A stretch of DNA of 26,475 nt, from NCBI GenBank assembly GCA_964489405.1, contig CAZAYL010000015.1, forward strand, positions 1 to 26,475. Direction: 5' to 3'. The translations under genes were made by a program, and so were the position numbers. Below are positions 7,059 through 14,624 of the stretch, piece after piece. Source of the stretch: CAKVOD01 sp964489405 (lineage in GTDB: Bacteria > Bacillota > Clostridia > Christensenellales > UBA1242). The stretch's first letter is position 1, and every line of letters starts with the position of its first letter. The notes under the pieces were generated by a model. The model was not told where the DNA came from. It was given only the letters and a program-made list of their open reading frames with translations, and searched no databases.

Positions 7059-9518
7059 TTATCTAATAACTTGCTCCATAATATATGCTTCAAATATATC
7101 CAAATCTTTGATGTCATTAAATCCGTCAAGTTTCACGCCACATTCATAACCTGCCATAACTTCTTTGACTTCCTGCTTATCCTTTTGGAATGTGGTTATG
7201 GTTGTATCAATAATTTGCTCCCCATTTCTCATAACGCGAATATGTGAATTTCGTGTGATTTTACCATCCAAAACATAACATCCAGCAACTGTTCCAATTC
7301 TACTAATTTTAAACAACACTCGAACTTCACAATGCCCAATAACTTTTTCAACAAATATAGGCTTTAACATTGATTTGATTTTAGCGTTAACATCATCTAA
7401 AATTTGATAAATTACTTTGTAATTTTTTATTTCAACGCCATTTTGTTCTGCTAAAATTTGCGCACTGTTCTCTACTTTGACATTAAAAGCAACAATTACC
7501 GCGTTTGATGCGATTGCAACTTCAATGTCATTTTCTGTAACTGCACCAACACCCCCATGAACACAATGGACTTTAACTTCTTCATTTTCGACAGCTGAAA
7601 GCATTTGTTGTAATGCTTCAAACGATCCTTGCACATCAGCTTTTATAATGATATTGTAAGGTGTCTTATTTATCATACTTTTCAAGAACTCTTCAGCGGA
7701 AATACTTGTCTCAACTTTTTGTTTTGCGAGTTGAACCTTATTTTTTCTGTCTGTAATTACTTGTTTTGCAGTTTTTTCATCTACGGCAATCAATGTGTCG
7801 CCCGCATTCGGGACTCTATCTAACCCAAGTACTGAAACTGGGGTTGATGGTCCCGCTTCCTTAATACTTTGTCCTTTATCATTTGTCATTGCTCTAACTC
7901 TACCGACAGCCAACCCCGAAACAACTGTATCCCCAATATGCAATGTTCCATTCTTTATTAGTACTGTTGCAACTGGGCCCTTTCCCTTATCAAGTTTTGC
8001 CTCAATAATGCTTCCAATTGCGTAGCGTTTAGGATTTGCTCTTAAATCGCTAACTTCACTGACAACTAATACAACTTCAAGTAATTTGTCAAGATTCATA
8101 TTATTCTTAGCTGAAATAGGAACCATCATTGTATCGCCACCCCATTCTTCGGGTAAAACATTACATTCAGCAAGTTCTTGTTTAATTCTATCAATATTCG
8201 CCTCAGGTTTATCAATCTTATTAATTGCAACAACCATCGGAACTTTAGCATTTCTGATATGTTCAATTGCTTCCTTGGTTTGTGGCATAACTCCATCGTC
8301 AGCTGCGACAACCAATATCGCAACATCTGTAACACTTGCGCCTCGTGCACGCATTGCAGTAAATGCTTCGTGCCCTGGTGTATCAATAAATGTAATCTTA
8401 TTCCCGCAATAATCAATCGTATATGCTCCAATATGTTGCGTAATACCCCCTGCTTCACCTGATGTTACATGAGTATTTCTAATTGCATCCAAAAGAGATG
8501 TTTTACCATGGTCAACGTGTCCCATAACTGTAACGACTGGAGGACGATTGATAGTTTCGCCAATTTCATCAGCTTGTTGTATTTCTTCCAAAAGTTGTTC
8601 GTCTGCAGTTTTCTCAAGTTGTTGTTCAAGTTTAACGCCAAATTCATCTGCAATCAATTCTGCAGTTGTAAAGTCAATGTTTGTATTGATATTAGCCATA
8701 ATACCTAAAAGCATTAATTTTTTAATAATGTCAGCTACAGTTTGCCCTATTTTCTCGCTAAGTGTTTTGACTGAAACTTCAGCTGTAGATATAATTGCGT
8801 GTTCAATTTTAATATAGTTTGGATTTTCACTTGTTTTACCTTTCTTTTTCTTCTTTCCAAAAAATTCTTGGTCATTAAGTGAAGCATCATATTTTGTTAC
8901 GCGACCTTTCTTTGTATCGTATTTATCGTGAACATCAATTTTCTTTTTAGCTTGCGTACTTTGAAATTTGTTTTTTGATTTTTCAATAACAACATCAGCA
9001 AAAGCGACTTTCTTTTCGAGAGGTTTTTTGAAGTTTTGACCTTGTGTTTTATAATTAGGATTGCCCTTATTGTTTTGAAAATCACGTGGCTTATTTGTTG
9101 AATAATTTTTATAATTTCCATTTTGGTTTGGTCTTGCATCACGTTTTTCAACTGGCTTGTCAAACACTCGTTTTTGGATATTCTGAGTGCCACCCTTAAA
9201 ATTATCAAACACTCGTTTGTCAACTTTCATATCTTTCACATTGTCAATCAAAACTTTTGCATTGTTGCCATCCATAGACTTTTCTTTCGATTCATTTTCA
9301 TTGGAAGCAGAACTTTCCTTTTGCAACTTCTCTTGTTGCTGAGCAAAAAACAATCTTTCCTTTTCTTTTGTTCTCTTCAAAAGATTTTCTAGATTTACTC
9401 TTGATTTTCTTAAATCGCAAGAAAGATTGTTGTAAATTTCACTGCTACGCAACCCTGCTAACTTTTTTAAATTATCTAACACTAAAGTGTTCTTTGTTGG
9501 TTTTCTATCTTTATCCAA
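7059..9518 (-). CDS. infB: Translation initiation factor IF-2
   Basis: The GTPase that brings fMet-tRNA to the 30S subunit and promotes subunit joining. Numbered from TTG 9524, a variable N-terminal region (1-235) is lysine- and asparagine-rich with two KRVFD copies. The IF2_N-like segment at about 240-300 is followed by the G domain: G1 GHVDHGKT (335-342), G2 GITQHIGAY (360-368), DTPGHE near 380 and NKID near 433. Domains II-IV fill the rest. I place the start at TTG 9518, because GAGG at 9527-9530 is eight bases from it but only two from TTG 9524. No ylxQ lies between ylxR and infB. A consensus promoter sits just upstream, overlapping the end of ylxR. Confidence 0.96.
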   Translation of the reverse strand: MDKDRKPTKNTLVLDNLKKLAGLRSSEIYNNLSCDLRKSRVNLENLLKRTKEKERLFFAQQQEKLQKESSASNENESKEKSMDGNNAKVLIDNVKDMKVDKRVFDNFKGGTQNIQKRVFDKPVEKRDARPNQNGNYKNYSTNKPRDFQNNKGNPNYKTQGQNFKKPLEKKVAFADVVIEKSKNKFQSTQAKKKIDVHDKYDTKKGRVTKYDASLNDQEFFGKKKKKGKTSENPNYIKIEHAIISTAEVSVKTLSEKIGQTVADIIKKLMLLGIMANINTNIDFTTAELIADEFGVKLEQQLEKTADEQLLEEIQQADEIGETINRPPVVTVMGHVDHGKTSLLDAIRNTHVTSGEAGGITQHIGAYTIDYCGNKITFIDTPGHEAFTAMRARGASVTDVAILVVAADDGVMPQTKEAIEHIRNAKVPMVVAINKIDKPEANIDRIKQELAECNVLPEEWGGDTMMVPISAKNNMNLDKLLEVVLVVSEVSDLRANPKRYAIGSIIEAKLDKGKGPVATVLIKNGTLHIGDTVVSGLAVGRVRAMTNDKGQSIKEAGPSTPVSVLGLDRVPNAGDTLIAVDEKTAKQVITDRKNKVQLAKQKVETSISAEEFLKSMINKTPYNIIIKADVQGSFEALQQMLSAVENEEVKVHCVHGGVGAVTENDIEVAIASNAVIVAFNVKVENSAQILAEQNGVEIKNYKVIYQILDDVNAKIKSMLKPIFVEKVIGHCEVRVLFKISRIGTVAGCYVLDGKITRNSHIRVMRNGEQIIDTTITTFQKDKQEVKEVMAGYECGVKLDGFNDIKDLDIFEAYIMEQVIR

Positions 9519-9540
9519 TATCAATACCTCTTTAAATTGT

Positions 9541-9569
9541 ATTTTATCACATTAACTTTCTTTTGTCAA
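9541..9569 (-). promoter_or_regulatory. Internal sigma-A promoter for infB-rbfA
   Basis: On minus, TTGACA (9564-9569) and TAAAAT (9541-9546) are 17 bases apart, with TGTGA before the -10 (extended element). The -35 lies within the last codons of ylxR (Leu-Thr). The start would be near 9534, right before the AAAGAGG ribosome site, leaving about 16 bases of leader to TTG 9518. Confidence 0.7.
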
Positions 9570-9803
9570 TTCATCATAAATTCTTTGTGGCACTTCTTGC
9601 TTAAAAGCACGATTTAGTACCTTCTTTTTTTGTAATAACAACAAGCAATCTGCCTTATCACAAACATAAACACTTCGTCCAAATAATTTTTGCTTGCCAT
9701 TTACTATCATAAAAACATTTTCTTTTGTTTTTAACACGCGTATTAACTGTGCTTGCGGATACATTCTTCTGCAAACACAGCACATTCTCAAGGGAATATT
9801 CAT
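9552..9803 (-). CDS. ylxR: YlxR-family protein (RnpM-like)
   Basis: A small (83 aa) basic protein of the YlxR/DUF448 family, found between nusA and infB in most Firmicutes. B. subtilis YlxR (RnpM) has been reported to bind RNase P RNA and modulate its activity. Family marks are RMCCVCRRMYPQAQLIRV (6-23) and GRSVYVCDKADC (42-53), with four Cys (C8, C9, C11 and C48) near the RNA-binding cleft plus C53. It starts nine bases after nusA with an AAAGGTG ribosome site. The usual next gene, ylxQ (L7Ae-like), is missing here. Confidence 0.93.
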   Translation of the reverse strand: MNIPLRMCCVCRRMYPQAQLIRVLKTKENVFMIVNGKQKLFGRSVYVCDKADCLLLLQKKKVLNRAFKQEVPQRIYDELTKES

Positions 9804-9812
9804 CTCACACCT

Positions 9813-11048
9813 TTATTCTTCATCATTTTCAGAGCGATTTTCGTCAATATCCATTTCAGTTTTTTCGTCTATGTCAACAGTGTCATTTTCCATTAATGTA
9901 TCACTTTCATATTCGTTTTCGATATCATCAAAATCGTCATCATCGGATAAGATAAAGTCATTATCGCACAACTCGGATGCAACACTTGGGGAGAACATTT
10001 CTTTTTCTTCATCTTCTTCGGTTTTGACATCAATTTTAAAACCAGTCAACTTTGCTGCAAGTCGTACATTGTGCCCATTTTTGCCAATAGCAAGAGAAAG
10101 AATATCTTTGTCAACAATTACTTTTGCACTATGGTTCAATTCATCAATTTCGACACTTTTCACCGTTGCAGGCGAGAGCGCACGTGCTATGTACACAAAT
10201 GGGTCTTCACTATATTCAATCACGTCAATTTTCTCGCCATTTAATTCGCTAATCAGCGAATTAATTCTTGACCCTTTATTGCCAATGCAAGCACCAACGG
10301 GATCAATACTATCGTTACAAGCTCCAACCGCAACTTTTGTTCTAAGTCCTGCTTCTCTTGAAATGCTTTTAATTTCAACTTCCCCATTTTCAATTTCGGG
10401 AACTTCAATTTCAAGTAAACGTCTTACATATCCAGGAGATTTTCGTGAAACACATATCTGGGGACCAAAAGGGGTGTCCTTGATTTGCTTTACAAAAACT
10501 TTAATCTTGTCTCCAACGTTATATTTCTCTCCTGCAATTTGGTCATAATTGCTCAAAACTGCGTGAATATTAGTCCCCCCAATTTCAACATAAACATTTC
10601 TTTCATCTTTTCGATTGATATAACCAGTAACAATTTCGTTTTCTTTTCCATTAATTTCTTGAAGCAATTTTTCTTTCTCAGCTTCGTGAATTCTTTGCAT
10701 AATAATATGTTTAGCAGTTTGAGCAGCGATTCTACCAAAATCTTCCTTCGGTATAACCTCATTTGTTACAAGGTCGCCAAGTTTATATGTGCTTTTAATT
10801 TCCTTAGCTTCTTCAAGCGAAATTTCCTTTTCTGGGTCAACCACTTCTTCCACAATGGTTTTATATGCATAAATCTTTATTGTGTTTTTCTCGGGTATCA
10901 ATTTAACAAAAGCTGATTTTGCTTCACCAAAATTCTTTTTATATGCTGAAGTTAAAGCTGATTCCAATATCTTAATGAACTCTTCCTTGTTTATTTTTTT
11001 CTGTTCCTGAAGGTCATTCAAAGCATTAAAAAAGTCTTTACTAATCAT
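9813..11048 (-). CDS. nusA: Transcription termination/antitermination factor NusA
   Basis: Binds RNA polymerase and nascent RNA and controls pausing, termination and antitermination. Domains in order: N-terminal RNA polymerase-binding domain (about 1-130), S1 domain (about 135-195, TGYINRKDERNVYVEIG), KH1 with GxxG loop IGNKGS (255-260) and KH2 with IGKNGHNVRL (321-330). Residues 345-411 are a highly acidic tail rich in D and E, longer than in B. subtilis NusA, which ends soon after KH2. It is the second gene of the operon, ten bases after rimP, with a GGAGAG ribosome site. Confidence 0.96.
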   Translation of the reverse strand: MISKDFFNALNDLQEQKKINKEEFIKILESALTSAYKKNFGEAKSAFVKLIPEKNTIKIYAYKTIVEEVVDPEKEISLEEAKEIKSTYKLGDLVTNEVIPKEDFGRIAAQTAKHIIMQRIHEAEKEKLLQEINGKENEIVTGYINRKDERNVYVEIGGTNIHAVLSNYDQIAGEKYNVGDKIKVFVKQIKDTPFGPQICVSRKSPGYVRRLLEIEVPEIENGEVEIKSISREAGLRTKVAVGACNDSIDPVGACIGNKGSRINSLISELNGEKIDVIEYSEDPFVYIARALSPATVKSVEIDELNHSAKVIVDKDILSLAIGKNGHNVRLAAKLTGFKIDVKTEEDEEKEMFSPSVASELCDNDFILSDDDDFDDIENEYESDTLMENDTVDIDEKTEMDIDENRSENDEE

Positions 11049-11058
11049 TTTCTCTCTC

Positions 11059-11520
11059 CTAAAAGTCCAACTTTAATTTTGCGCTAGCAATGGATTTGCG
11101 CGGAATTGTCAATTCTTTATCGCCTACTTGCAACGTAATATTTTTATCATCTACATTAATTAAATTACCCTCAAATTCCTTTTCTCCATTCAAAGGTGCA
11201 AACAACTTTATTTCAAGCAACTCATTCATTCTATATTGAAATTCCTTAGTTGTTTTTAATTGTCTAGATAACCCAAATGAAGAAACACTCAAATTAAACG
11301 GTTCTCCATTTGAAATATCAATTTCATCAATTCTAGGGTCAATTGCGTTATGCACTCTTTCACAATCATCAATAGTAATTCCCCCCTCGTCTTTTGTAAT
11401 AAACACTGTGAGCGTCATTCCGTCTTGAGTTTTTGCATACTCTATTTCGAGTAAATCACAACCACAAGCTTTAACAATTGGAACAAGTGTTTGCTCAACA
11501 AGTTCGATATTTTTTGACAT
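11059..11520 (-). CDS. rimP: Ribosome maturation factor RimP
   Basis: Assists 30S subunit maturation. The 153 residues from ATG 11520 begin MSKNIELVEQTLVPIVKACGCDLLEIEY, the typical RimP opening. TIDDCERVHNAIDPRIDEIDIS and the region PFNLSVSSFGLSRQLKT follow. The family's usual SSPGLxRPL here reads SSFGLSRQL. A longer frame opens at 11553 but runs through the leader hairpin. I chose 11520 because AAAGGAG lies at proper distance before it. First gene of the rimP-nusA-ylxR-infB-rbfA operon. Confidence 0.94.
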   Translation of the reverse strand: MSKNIELVEQTLVPIVKACGCDLLEIEYAKTQDGMTLTVFITKDEGGITIDDCERVHNAIDPRIDEIDISNGEPFNLSVSSFGLSRQLKTTKEFQYRMNELLEIKLFAPLNGEKEFEGNLINVDDKNITLQVGDKELTIPRKSIASAKLKLDF

Positions 11521-11534
11521 TTGTTCTCCTTTAT

Positions 11535-11568
11535 GAAATTGAGAGTGGCACAAACCACTCTCAATTTC
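11535..11568 (-). promoter_or_regulatory. Strong 14-bp leader hairpin upstream of rimP
   Basis: GAAATTGAGAGTGG (11535-11548) and CCACTCTCAATTTC (11555-11568) are perfect inverted repeats around a 6-base loop. It lies between the predicted transcript start (about 11578) and the rimP ribosome site, so it fills most of the roughly 58-nt leader. No T run follows on either strand, so it is not an ordinary terminator. It may stabilise the mRNA 5' end or be a binding or processing site. Confidence 0.7.
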
Positions 11569-11584
11569 ACATCATAACATTTGA

Positions 11585-11613
11585 ATTATACCATATACTT
11601 ATGCTTTTGTCAA
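11585..11613 (-). promoter_or_regulatory. Perfect sigma-A promoter of the rimP operon
   Basis: TTGACA (11608-11613) and TATAAT (11585-11590) match consensus exactly with a 17-base spacer, and TGG precedes the -10 (TGn). It lies directly after the stop of the DUF1292 gene. Confidence 0.9.
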
Positions 11614-11618
11614 GTATT

Positions 11619-11927
11619 TTATTCATTATTTCCGTCTTCATCCAACAATTTGTAGTAAGCATCAAATACTGCATCAATGATGGCATCATCTTCAACAACC
11701 GATAAAACATCGTCTGACTCTTCATCGGCATCCAAAAGGAATACAATTGCTTCATCTTCAGCAACCCCTTCCATTTCCTTCACAGGCTTCAAAATTGCAT
11801 AAACCTCATCTTCATAAGGGATAATGGCAATTTGTTCGAACTCAACTTCCTTATCATTTTCATCAAAAAGAACTATTGTTCCAAGGTCGTTTTCATCCAA
11901 TAATCTTTCAATCGCATTTTTTTCCAT
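11619..11927 (-). CDS. DUF1292 protein (YrzB family)
   Basis: A 102-residue, strongly acidic protein of the DUF1292 family. The core DLGTIVLFDENDKEVEFEQIAIIPYEDEVYAILKPV is the family signature (short beta strands with ILKP), followed by DEAIVFLLDADEESDDVLSVVEDDAIIDAVFDAYYKLL. B. subtilis has yrzB directly after yrrK (ruvX), the same arrangement as here with a nine-base gap. The function is unknown. It is cytoplasmic, with no membrane segment. Confidence 0.88.
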   Translation of the reverse strand: MEKNAIERLLDENDLGTIVLFDENDKEVEFEQIAIIPYEDEVYAILKPVKEMEGVAEDEAIVFLLDADEESDDVLSVVEDDAIIDAVFDAYYKLLDEDGNNE

Positions 11928-11936
11928 AATAAACTC

Positions 11937-12350
11937 CTATAAACTTTTTTTGTCTAAATAACTTTGTAGAATAAATGTGGCTGCAATTTTGTCGATGACT
12001 TGCTTTCTCCCTTGGCGTGATACATTGGCATCAATCAGCATTTTCTCCGCACTAACAGTAGTCAATCTTTCATCTTGAAACACAATCTGTTGATTACAAT
12101 GTTTTTTCAAGTTTTCAACAAAATCATATGTTTCTTGGCACTTTTTGCCCTGCGTTCCATCCATATTTAACGGCAATCCAAACACTATCGTGTCGACATC
12201 ATTATCATTTGCGATTTTCGCTAAATGTTTTAAATCTTCGTTTAAATCTTTCCGCTTATATGTTTCAAGAGCATAGGCAAAAATATTTAATGCATCAGAA
12301 AGTGCAATACCAATACGAACTTGTCCTAAATCAACGCCCATTTTTTTCAT
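11937..12350 (-). CDS. ruvX: RuvX/YqgF-family nuclease
   Basis: An RNase H-fold protein of 137 residues, described as a pre-16S rRNA nuclease and as a putative Holliday junction resolvase. Signatures are MGVDLGQVRIGIALSD (4-19, first catalytic Asp), VFGLPLNMDGTQGKK (about 58-72), FQDERLTTVSAEKML (catalytic Glu region) and the C-terminal DKIAATFILQSYL (the Asp of the DxxAA motif). It has its own extended -10 promoter upstream and is followed by the DUF1292 gene. Confidence 0.95.
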   Translation of the reverse strand: MKKMGVDLGQVRIGIALSDALNIFAYALETYKRKDLNEDLKHLAKIANDNDVDTIVFGLPLNMDGTQGKKCQETYDFVENLKKHCNQQIVFQDERLTTVSAEKMLIDANVSRQGRKQVIDKIAATFILQSYLDKKSL

Positions 12351-12371
12351 TCTTTGCCTGCCACCAATTAA

Positions 12372-12398
12372 ATTATATCACACTTTAACAAAAAAACA
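12372..12398 (-). promoter_or_regulatory. Extended -10 promoter of ruvX
   Basis: On minus, TGTGATATAAT has TATAAT at 12372-12377 and a TGn extension. The -35 side has only a T-rich TTGTTT-like stretch at about 16 bases. The start is expected near 12365, about 15 bases before the ruvX ATG. Confidence 0.6.
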
Positions 12399-12478
12399 AA
12401 ACATTTTAGTTAAAAATACTTTGATTAATGTTATTATTGGTCAAATATTTTCATTTATACTACAAATTTTCATAATTT

Positions 12479-13015
12479 TTATTTTTCATTAACCATTTTT
12501 ATAATATCATCCACAATTCCATCAAGCGTCTCGGGTAAAGAGTCAGCATATTCAAAATCAACATCATATTTATTTAATAATGAAAGCAGTGTATCGCCTA
12601 CCTTATCCGCTTCTTCTTTTGTTTGATAACGTCCATTTAAATCATACTCAACAACTCTTTTGAGATAATAATTTACATTTTTGAACCCTTTTGATGCTGT
12701 AGAAACAAAATTGTTAAATTCTTCCTTTGCACAGTTAAGCCCATTATAATAAATGCTAACAAAAACTGGTGAATCGGTAATTATGACATCCACTTTATCT
12801 AAAAGACGGCTGATTCTATAATATTGATTGCCCAAAATATACACCTGATTTCCAAAAGCTGTCATATTTTGCTCAAAATAAAGTTCCTTGGCAAACTCTG
12901 GCGCCATCTCACAATTAATACCACACATCTTTAATTTGGCAAAAATATACGCCATAGCTGTAGATTTCCCCGACCCTGGTGCACCAAATAAATTAATCAC
13001 TATATTTTTTTTCAT
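12479..13015 (-). CDS. Small P-loop ATPase/kinase-like protein
   Basis: A 178-residue single-domain nucleotide-binding protein. The Walker A motif is GAPGSGKST (11-19). Further on are the acidic APEFAKEL segment (about 38-45) and the Walker B-like strand DVIITDSPVF (about 75-84). This layout resembles the AAA ATPases related to the NadR kinase domain and to phage-encoded deoxynucleoside-kinase-like P-loop proteins. The C terminus is helical and acidic, with no added domain. It stands alone, divergent from the 13099-13233 peptide, with a perfect TATAAT (13042-13047) but no clear -35. The substrate is unknown. Confidence 0.75.
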   Translation of the reverse strand: MKKNIVINLFGAPGSGKSTAMAYIFAKLKMCGINCEMAPEFAKELYFEQNMTAFGNQVYILGNQYYRISRLLDKVDVIITDSPVFVSIYYNGLNCAKEEFNNFVSTASKGFKNVNYYLKRVVEYDLNGRYQTKEEADKVGDTLLSLLNKYDVDFEYADSLPETLDGIVDDIIKMVNEK

Positions 13016-13098
13016 AAACTTTCCTTTACTTTTCTAATAATATTATAAAATTTACAAATACTATACAGAAGCAAAAAGCTTCAAATATAGGAGGCAAC

Positions 13099-13233
13099 AT
13101 GAAAGAAGGTTTAGTACTAGGAATGATGGTCGGTATAGTTTTTGGCGCATTTCTTGCACAAACTTGCGAACCTGTTCAAAAGGCTGTTCAAAAAGGCAAA
13201 CAGGAATTCAAAAAACAAGTTCAGAAACTTTAA
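13099..13233 (+). CDS. 44-aa YtxH-like single-pass membrane peptide
   Basis: An ATG at 13099 follows AGGAGG with ideal spacing (ATAGGAGGCAACATG). The product has a glycine-rich hydrophobic helix (about 4-19, LVLGMMVGIVFGAFLA) and then a basic, Gln- and Lys-rich amphipathic tail (VQKAVQKGKQEFKKQVQKL). This is the shape of the short YtxH-type membrane proteins, and the tail repeats a VQK pattern. A small hairpin GAAGC/GCTTC (13068-13082) lies just before the ribosome site and a terminator follows the stop. It is the only complete plus-strand protein gene I trust in the window. The function is unknown. Confidence 0.75.
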   Translation: MKEGLVLGMMVGIVFGAFLAQTCEPVQKAVQKGKQEFKKQVQKL

Positions 13234-13241
13234 TCTACCAC

Positions 13242-13269
13242 AAAGGCACAATCATATGTGCTTTTTTTT
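13242..13269 (+). terminator. Terminator after the YtxH-like peptide gene
   Basis: AAAG-CACA pairs with TGTG-CTTT (one bulged G) around a short loop at 13242-13264, followed by a run of eight T residues. It begins nine bases past the TAA at 13231-13233. Confidence 0.75.
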
Positions 13270-13280
13270 TATTAATCATT

Positions 13281-13988
13281 CTATTTTTGACTTATCAATT
13301 TATTTAAAACATAGTTGTCTAAATATTCTTGCAAAAACGGATACTTATTAGTTGGATTTTTGTCATTATATCCCAAATCAAATCTAAGTAAATACCTATC
13401 AAAATCGCCATTAAATCCACTCTCAAACAAGTTGAGCAACTTCTCTTTGTCGTTTTCTTTCTCAACGATATGCAACAACACAACATCGCCACGTTTTACG
13501 TGTTCTAAAAATGCCATCATTGCTTGATTATTGTTGAGCCAATCTTTTTGTCCAAATATTGCTTGTGTTAAATCTTCGGAAAAGATATCTTTTTTAGCGA
13601 CTGCGATGATATTAGCGTCAGTATTAATCAATTGAAGTCCAAAAATTCCTTTCTTTCTTTTCTTATAAGTAAAGGCAATCGCTAATATCTCCCATTCATA
13701 ACTTGTTTTTTGCGACATCAGTGTGCAAATATCATTAGTAAATTTTTGTATATCAATTAACCCTCCGACAAAAAGTGTATCTTGATATTTCGACATTTTA
13801 GAATTAATATCCGCTATTTCGCTATTCAATGAATCATAATACTGTCTATAACGCTCTTTTGTTTTCTCACTGAACGCTTTTATTTCCTCATACTCTTGTT
13901 GTTGCAAATTTCTTTTTTCTTTTAATTTAGCAAACATATCTTGACGTTCCTTATAAAGAATATCAAAAATCTCATTATAGTCCGCCAT
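13281..13988 (-). CDS. Unknown protein with N-terminal coiled coil, beside hpf
   Basis: The 235 residues from ATG 13988 match no family I recognise. I chose that start because GGAGG lies five bases before it; the TTG at 14000 lies before that ribosome site. Residues 1-65 are charged and helical (KERQDMFAKLKEKR, QQQEYEEIKAFSEKTKERYR), which suggests a coiled coil. The rest looks like a mixed alpha/beta soluble domain with VVLLHIVEKEN and RYLLRFDLGYND. No signal peptide or membrane helix is present. It starts 20 bases after hpf in the same direction, so it is probably cotranscribed with it. Confidence 0.75.
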   Translation of the reverse strand: MADYNEIFDILYKERQDMFAKLKEKRNLQQQEYEEIKAFSEKTKERYRQYYDSLNSEIADINSKMSKYQDTLFVGGLIDIQKFTNDICTLMSQKTSYEWEILAIAFTYKKRKKGIFGLQLINTDANIIAVAKKDIFSEDLTQAIFGQKDWLNNNQAMMAFLEHVKRGDVVLLHIVEKENDKEKLLNLFESGFNGDFDRYLLRFDLGYNDKNPTNKYPFLQEYLDNYVLNKLISQK

Positions 13989-14008
13989 CTCGACCTCCAA
14001 ATTTGCAA

Positions 14009-14539
14009 TTAATAATCAAGTTCAATATGTCCATAGTTGTTGTCGTGTCTACGGTATACAACATTCACTTTCCCCGTTTCTGCATTTAAAAAAACATAAA
14101 AATCGTGATCGGTAAGTTCAAGATTTGAAATCGCATCCTCCACTGTTGTAGGGTCAAGTTCAAATTTTTTGACTCTCGAAACTTTGCTTTCGACAACTTT
14201 AGGTTCATCGGCCAAAAATTCAAATTCAGAACTTTCAAAAGATGTGTCCTTGAATTTATCTTTCAACTTATCTTTATTCTTATAGACTTGTCTTTCTATT
14301 TTTGAAAGTGCAGTATCTATATTCACATACATATTGTCGCTTGCAACTTCACTTCTAAAGAAAGTGTTCTTATCCTTAATGGATATCTCCATTTTATACA
14401 AGCCATTTTCAAACTTGCAATAGACTTGAGTACGAGCAACATCGCTAAAATATCTATCTAATTTTTCTGCTTTCTTTGTAATAATTGTTTTTAGTTTTTC
14501 ACTAACATTATAATTTTTTGATAAAATTTCTATTTGCAT
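14009..14539 (-). CDS. hpf: Long-form ribosome hibernation promoting factor
   Basis: Binds the 30S decoding region and drives 70S pairing into inactive 100S dimers in slow growth. The 176 residues show the N-terminal RaiA/HPF fold (1 to about 95, MQIEILSKNYNVSEKLKTIITKKAEKL). After a variable charged linker comes the C-terminal dimerisation domain (about 120-176) with FELDPTTVEDAISNLELTDHDFYVFLNAETGKVNVVYRRHDNNYGHI. That tail is the hallmark of the long form. A GAGGTG ribosome site precedes the ATG. No confident promoter was found in the 85-base gap before it. Confidence 0.95.
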   Translation of the reverse strand: MQIEILSKNYNVSEKLKTIITKKAEKLDRYFSDVARTQVYCKFENGLYKMEISIKDKNTFFRSEVASDNMYVNIDTALSKIERQVYKNKDKLKDKFKDTSFESSEFEFLADEPKVVESKVSRVKKFELDPTTVEDAISNLELTDHDFYVFLNAETGKVNVVYRRHDNNYGHIELDY

Positions 14540-14624
14540 TTTTCACCTCATTAAAAACTATCATAGTTTATCAAAATAAACATTAATTAGCAAGCAAAAT
14601 GCCACTAATATTTGATTTTTGTAC

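Noticed and set aside
9150..9230. Repeated DNA around the two KRVFD segments of infB
   Set aside because: The repeat is short and lies in the low-complexity N-terminal part of IF-2, where such drift is ordinary.
9694..10548. A 284-codon open frame on plus opposite nusA
   Set aside because: It is a shadow of nusA: Ser/Phe-rich low-complexity product, no ribosome site, and the minus-strand frame is a clear NusA.
11059..11553. A longer rimP start at 11553
   Set aside because: It would translate the leader hairpin. The ATG at 11520 has AAAGGAG at the right distance and gives the normal RimP N terminus.
11535..11568. Terminator between the DUF1292 gene and rimP
   Set aside because: The hairpin has no T run on either strand and lies downstream of a perfect promoter, so it belongs to the rimP leader.
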